NCBI GenBank assembly: GCA_002403855.1
Contig: DHIO01000006.1
Location: 113,718 to 177,717 of the forward strand
DNA from: Acidimicrobiia bacterium UBA4744
Lineage (GTDB): Bacteria > Actinomycetota > Acidimicrobiia > Spongiisociales > UBA4744
Reading direction: 5' to 3'
DNA: 64,000 bases
The translations under genes were made by a program, and so were the position numbers. Positions 60,554-64,000 of this stretch are shown here, piece by piece (the stretch's first letter is position 1; the number at the start of each line of letters is the position of its first letter). The notes under the pieces are model-generated. The model saw nothing but the letters and a program-made list of their open reading frames with translations. It did no database searches and was not told the DNA's origin.

Positions 60554-61585
60554 TTACCCGAAGAAGGTCTGGGCCACGTCGTAGGTGGCTTCGTCGACGC
60601 CCCTGATGTCGGCACACGCTTCCTCGAGTGGTACGGGAACGATATCCGAACCCCGCACGGCGACCATGACACCCGCGGCTCCTGAAACCGCCAGATCGGC
60701 GGCTCCCACACCGAGCCTGGTGCCCAGAACCCGGTCGAAGGCGGTAGGAGTCCCGCCTCTTTGCAGGTGGCCCAATACCGTCACCCGGGTCTCAAACCCG
60801 GTGCGCTCCTCGAGCACCGGGGCGATTTGATATGCCACTCCTCCCAGTCGCTCGAACCCGAACGCGTCCACCTCCGTTTGCGGTCGCGCGACGTCCGGCG
60901 GCGGCTCGATCCCTTCGGCTACCACCACCACCGAGTAAGAGTGTCCGCGGCGGTGACGGGATCGGATGACGTCGGCGACTTCGGTCAAGTCGTAGGGGAT
61001 CTCCGGAATCAGCACCGCGTCGGCGCCGCCGGCGATACCGGCGTAGGTGGCAATCCAACCCTTGGTTCTCCCCATCACCTCGACCAGCATGATCCGGTTG
61101 TGGGACTCGGCCGTCGTGGTGATTCGATCGATCGCTTCCGTGGCGATTTCCAGTGCAGTGTCGAACCCGAACGTCCAGTCGGTCGCCGCGATGTCGTTGT
61201 CGATGGTCTTGGGTACTCCCACGACTTTCAGGCCTTCTTGGGAGAGCTTCAGCGCCGACAGAAGGGTTCCGTCGCCTCCAACCACCACCAGAGAATCGAT
61301 GCCGTTGCGCTCGAGGGTCTTCCTGACGCTTTCGTATCCATCTCCGTGGACGTAGGGGTCCATGCGCGAAGTGCCCAGGATGGTCCCTCCTCGGGCGAGA
61401 ATGCCGCGAACGGCATCCCGGTCGAGCGACCTGGTCCGCCCGTGCATCAGCCCTTCCCATCCGTTGAGAATGCCTACGACTTCGGCTCCGTGACGTTCCG
61501 TAGCCCTGGTCACCACGGCGCGGATCACTGCGTTGAGTCCGGGACAGTCGCCGCCGGCGGTGAGGACACCGATTACTTTGCTCAT
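60554..61585 (-). CDS. pfkA: 6-phosphofructokinase, ATP-type donor motif
   Basis: The 343-residue PFK has VLTAGGDCPGLNAVIR, the donor-site motif VVGGDGT and PKTIDND. The glycine in GGDGT is the residue of ATP-using enzymes, and the lysine in PKTIDND places it in the actinobacterial group III. RGGTPTAFDRVLGTRLG is present. ATG 61585 has AAGG upstream; GTG 61594 is an alternative. It lies 28 bp downstream of a second PFK gene with a different donor motif. Confidence 0.9.
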   Translation of the reverse strand: MSKVIGVLTAGGDCPGLNAVIRAVVTRATERHGAEVVGILNGWEGLMHGRTRSLDRDAVRGILARGGTILGTSRMDPYVHGDGYESVRKTLERNGIDSLVVVGGDGTLLSALKLSQEGLKVVGVPKTIDNDIAATDWTFGFDTALEIATEAIDRITTTAESHNRIMLVEVMGRTKGWIATYAGIAGGADAVLIPEIPYDLTEVADVIRSRHRRGHSYSVVVVAEGIEPPPDVARPQTEVDAFGFERLGGVAYQIAPVLEERTGFETRVTVLGHLQRGGTPTAFDRVLGTRLGVGAADLAVSGAAGVMVAVRGSDIVPVPLEEACADIRGVDEATYDVAQTFFG

Positions 61586-61613
61586 TGGGGACACCTTCGC
61601 GGTGTTCGGGTTC

Positions 61614-62762
61614 CTAGTACAGGAACATTGGTTTGCCGGTCACGTGCCGGACCTTGGCCCGGTAGTTCTCGGCGTCGTACAACTCGGTGACATCGACCCG
61701 CTTGACGCCTTCCTTGGTGACCGAGATCGGCACGTTGGTGTACGTGCCCCCTCTGAGAGCGACCATCCGTCCGGTCGAGCCTTCCATCGCCAGATCGGCG
61801 GCCATGACCGCGTAGTTGATTGCCACCATCAGGTCGAGCGAGTCCGGGCTGCCCGAACGCATGAGGTAAGCCAGACGTTGCTCGATGATGTTGATACCCG
61901 TCTTCTCTTTCAACAGGTCACCGGTGATCGAGCCGATGCCCCCCAGCTTGCGGTGGCCGAAGGCATCCGGCTCGCCGGTTTCGATGATCTGGCCGCCGAT
62001 GATGCTGGCCCCTTCCGAGATGGCCACCATGGCATAGTTGCTCGGGTTCCTGGCCCGATCCTCGACCAGCATGTCCGCCAGCCTGTCGATGTCGAAGGGA
62101 ACTTCGGATATCAGGACGCGGTCGACCCCGGCCAGGTAGGCGGTGACCAGTGCCGTCTCGCCGCTGTTTCGCCCGAAGAGTTCGACGACGGCCAGTCGCT
62201 CGTGAGAACCCGTGCTGGTTCGGAGATTCGTGATGAAATCCACGCCACGGGTCACGGCCGTCGAGAAACCGATGCAGTACTCGGTTCCGTGTACGTCGTT
62301 GTCCATCGTCTTCGGAATGGCTATCACCGGGACGCCCTCTTCGTGCATGCGCATCCCGTAGGAGAGGGTGTCGTCGCCGCCGATGGGGATGAGAACATCG
62401 ATCTTCTGGTCCTCGATAACGGCTTTGACGTGGTCGGTGAAATCGAAGGGCCCGTCCGTGACGGCCTCGTCGGCCAGGAAGTCGGGAACCTCTTTCCGCC
62501 GGACCCGCTGCGGATTGGTTCGAGAGGTGTGCAGCACCGTGCCGCCGGTGCGGTCGATGGTTCTCACGATCTGGGGGTCGAGGGGTAGGAAGTTCGTCTC
62601 GGTCGAGCCCGGATCGTCCAGGTTGTGCGTGAGCAGGCCGGCCCAGCCGCGCCGGATGCCGACTACTTCGTGGCCTTCCTCCGAGACTCGATTGACAACG
62701 GCTTTGATGCAGGGGTTGAGACCGGGCACGTCGCCTCCGCCGGTCAAGATTCCGATCCGCAT
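61614..62762 (-). CDS. 6-phosphofructokinase, predicted pyrophosphate-dependent
   Basis: The 382-residue PFK has [31 protein letters not shown] and [11 protein letters not shown]. An aspartate in GGDDT together with the lysine in PKTMDND is the pattern of PPi-dependent enzymes, which run reversibly between fructose 6-phosphate and the 1,6-bisphosphate. GAGGAG upstream supports ATG 62762. The frame continues to 63233 only as a shadow of dnaE. It is the first gene of a two-PFK unit. Confidence 0.87.
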   Translation of the reverse strand: MRIGILTGGGDVPGLNPCIKAVVNRVSEEGHEVVGIRRGWAGLLTHNLDDPGSTETNFLPLDPQIVRTIDRTGGTVLHTSRTNPQRVRRKEVPDFLADEAVTDGPFDFTDHVKAVIEDQKIDVLIPIGGDDTLSYGMRMHEEGVPVIAIPKTMDNDVHGTEYCIGFSTAVTRGVDFITNLRTSTGSHERLAVVELFGRNSGETALVTAYLAGVDRVLISEVPFDIDRLADMLVEDRARNPSNYAMVAISEGASIIGGQIIETGEPDAFGHRKLGGIGSITGDLLKEKTGINIIEQRLAYLMRSGSPDSLDLMVAINYAVMAADLAMEGSTGRMVALRGGTYTNVPISVTKEGVKRVDVTELYDAENYRAKVRHVTGKPMFLY

Positions 62763-62969
62763 GATGGTGTCTCCTCGTACACAACTAGGGCGCGAGCCCG
62801 GTCTCTCATCTCGACGCCGACTCGCGGGTTGGGACAGCTTCGATCGGATCAAGATACTAGTGGCGGCCGCCGACCGTCCGCATTCATTGGGCGGCAGATC
62901 AGAAGACTGGAACGGGCCTGGTATGGTACGAATTTCAGCCGTGTAATTCCCGAGGAGAATCTTCGACCG

Positions 62970-64000
62970 GTGGAAAGCTTCGCACATCTCCATCTCCACA
63001 CCGAATTCTCCATGCTCGACGGCGCGGCTCGCGTAAACGAGGTGGTGAGGGCCGCCCACCAAGATGCCCAGCCGGCGGTTGCCATCACGGACCACGGGGT
63101 CCTGTACGGGGCAATCGACTTCTACGAGGCCGCCGTCAACGAGGGAATCAAGCCGATCATCGGTGTGGAGGCCTACGTCACTCCCGGCTCTCGATTTGAT
63201 CGGCCGCCCCGCAGGCAGAACGTCCGTCATCACCTCACGTTGCTCGCCGAGAACCAGACCGGTTATCGAAACCTCATCAAACTGGTGAGTCGCGCCTATC
63301 TCGAGGGGTACTACTACAAGCCGCGAATGGACAAGGAACTACTGAGTGAGCACGCCGGAGGGATGATTGCTGCATCAGGCTGCCTCGGTGGACCCGTCGC
63401 TCAGCTCCTGGCGCCCGACGCTTCCCGGGAGGAGGGCAACCAGGGGCAGGTCCGCGACTTCGACGCAGCTCTACGCACCGCAGCCGAGTACCAGGACATC
63501 TTCGGCAAGGACAACTTCTTCATCGAACTCCAGGACCACGGGCTCGAGCCGCAGCGGCGGATTCTTCCCGACCTCGTCGAGATCGCCAAACGACTCGACG
63601 CTCCTCTCCTAGCCACCAACGACTCGCACTACACCTACCGGGAGGAGGCGGAGGCACACGACGTCTTGCTGTGCATTCAGACCGGTTCGACCGTTGACGA
63701 GCCGAACAGGTTCAAATTCGATGGACAGGACTTCTATCTGAAGACCTCCCAGGAGATGCGAGCGCTCTTTCCCGCCGACCCGTATCCCGGGGCGTGCGAC
63801 AACACCCTCTGGATAGCCGAACGCGCCGATGTGAAGCTGGGGTTCGGAAGCATTTTGCTGCCGCATTTCCCGGTTCCGGACGGCCATACCGAGTCTTCCT
63901 ATCTGCGAGAACTCGTTGTCGACGGTGCTCGCGATCGGTACGGGGATTCCCTGACTCCCGAGGCGACGGAACGCATCGAACATGAACTGCAGATCGTCGA
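62970..64000 (+). CDS. dnaE: DNA polymerase III alpha subunit, N-terminal part (runs off the window)
   Basis: The frame is open from GTG 62970 to the window end, giving about 343 residues of a protein normally near 1150. It begins with the PHP domain: [34 protein letters not shown] and [13 protein letters not shown], then ATNDSHYT. These match the DnaE1 replicative polymerase. GAGGAG at 62952-62957 precedes the start at rather long spacing. The 207 bases upstream hold its promoter region; TGGTATGGT near 62922 may be an extended -10. Confidence 0.93.
   Translation, partial: MESFAHLHLHTEFSMLDGAARVNEVVRAAHQDAQPAVAITDHGVLYGAIDFYEAAVNEGIKPIIGVEAYVTPGSRFDRPPRRQNVRHHLTLLAENQTGYRNLIKLVSRAYLEGYYYKPRMDKELLSEHAGGMIAASGCLGGPVAQLLAPDASREEGNQGQVRDFDAALRTAAEYQDIFGKDNFFIELQDHGLEPQRRILPDLVEIAKRLDAPLLATNDSHYTYREEAEAHDVLLCIQTGSTVDEPNRFKFDGQDFYLKTSQEMRALFPADPYPGACDNTLWIAERADVKLGFGSILLPHFPVPDGHTESSYLRELVVDGARDRYGDSLTPEATERIEHELQIV

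Noticed and set aside
1..64000. tRNA, rRNA, tmRNA, RNase P RNA or CRISPR arrays
   Set aside because: I checked the gaps between genes for cloverleaf-like ends or spaced direct repeats and saw none. The gaps are mostly under 350 bases.

Overview
The window looks like chromosomal DNA of a high-G+C bacterium, most likely a deep-branching member of the Actinomycetota. The reasons are the gene set and order: a dcw cell-wall/division cluster that runs into ftsZ-pgeF-yggS-sepF-yggT-divIVA with no ftsA, a dinB-DUF3040 pair, a eukaryote-like IleRS behind a T-box leader that appears to act on translation, many GTG starts and ATGA/GTGA gene junctions. MurE carries the DNPR motif of meso-diaminopimelate-adding enzymes. 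This placement is inference from gene content; no rRNA is present.

Region 1 (1-20.4 kb) is housekeeping and small accessory genes. It holds a threonine aldolase, a complete type II fatty-acid cassette (fabD-fabH-fabG-acpP-fabF), a short LPG-synthase-like membrane protein, a DUF2383 ferritin-like protein, two membrane proteins of unknown function, a NUDIX hydrolase and a histidine phosphatase. These are followed by dinB with DUF3040, a MerR regulator, a MoxR/DUF58/transglutaminase operon on the minus strand, a pair of small unknown genes, a catalytically degenerate serine-recombinase domain, an HNH endonuclease, a universal stress protein and TatD.

Region 2 (20.6-37.8 kb) is the most distinctive part, an energy-metabolism island. 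One minus-strand operon encodes an HdrA fused to a GltD-like NAD(P)H/FAD domain, MvhD, a cytoplasmic group-3-type [NiFe] hydrogenase (small and large subunits) and its maturation protease. A second minus-strand operon encodes an HdrD-like Fe-S protein, EtfB, EtfA and a membrane ETF:menaquinone-oxidoreductase-like protein (cytochrome b plus HdrD). A divergent plus-strand operon encodes a cNMP-domain histidine kinase, a receiver-kinase hybrid, a response regulator, HdrC and HdrB. Together these could link H2, NAD(P)H, ferredoxin, ETF substrates and the quinone pool. Two matching GTGAA-N4-TTCAC palindromes lie at similar distances upstream of the two minus-strand operons.

Region 3 (38-54.9 kb) is the dcw cluster: mraZ, rsmH, ftsL, ftsI, murE, mraY, murD, ftsW, murG, murC, murB, ftsQ, ftsZ, then pgeF, yggS, sepF, yggT and divIVA. 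Most genes overlap by 4 bp. murF is absent from its usual place between murE and mraY. Three non-coding signals stand out: four TGG repeats at exactly 10-bp spacing over the mraZ promoter (a MraZ box), a long hairpin that buries the rsmH start (compare the actinobacterial mraW RNA motif), and interleaved inverted repeats in front of ftsZ.

Region 4 (54.9-64 kb) has ileS on the minus strand with a T-box leader, then DUF167, a DksA/TraR-type zinc-finger protein, lspA and rluD on the plus strand. Two 6-phosphofructokinases of different predicted phosphoryl donor follow on the minus strand. The window ends inside dnaE. No tRNA, rRNA, CRISPR array, insertion sequence or phage gene was recognised.
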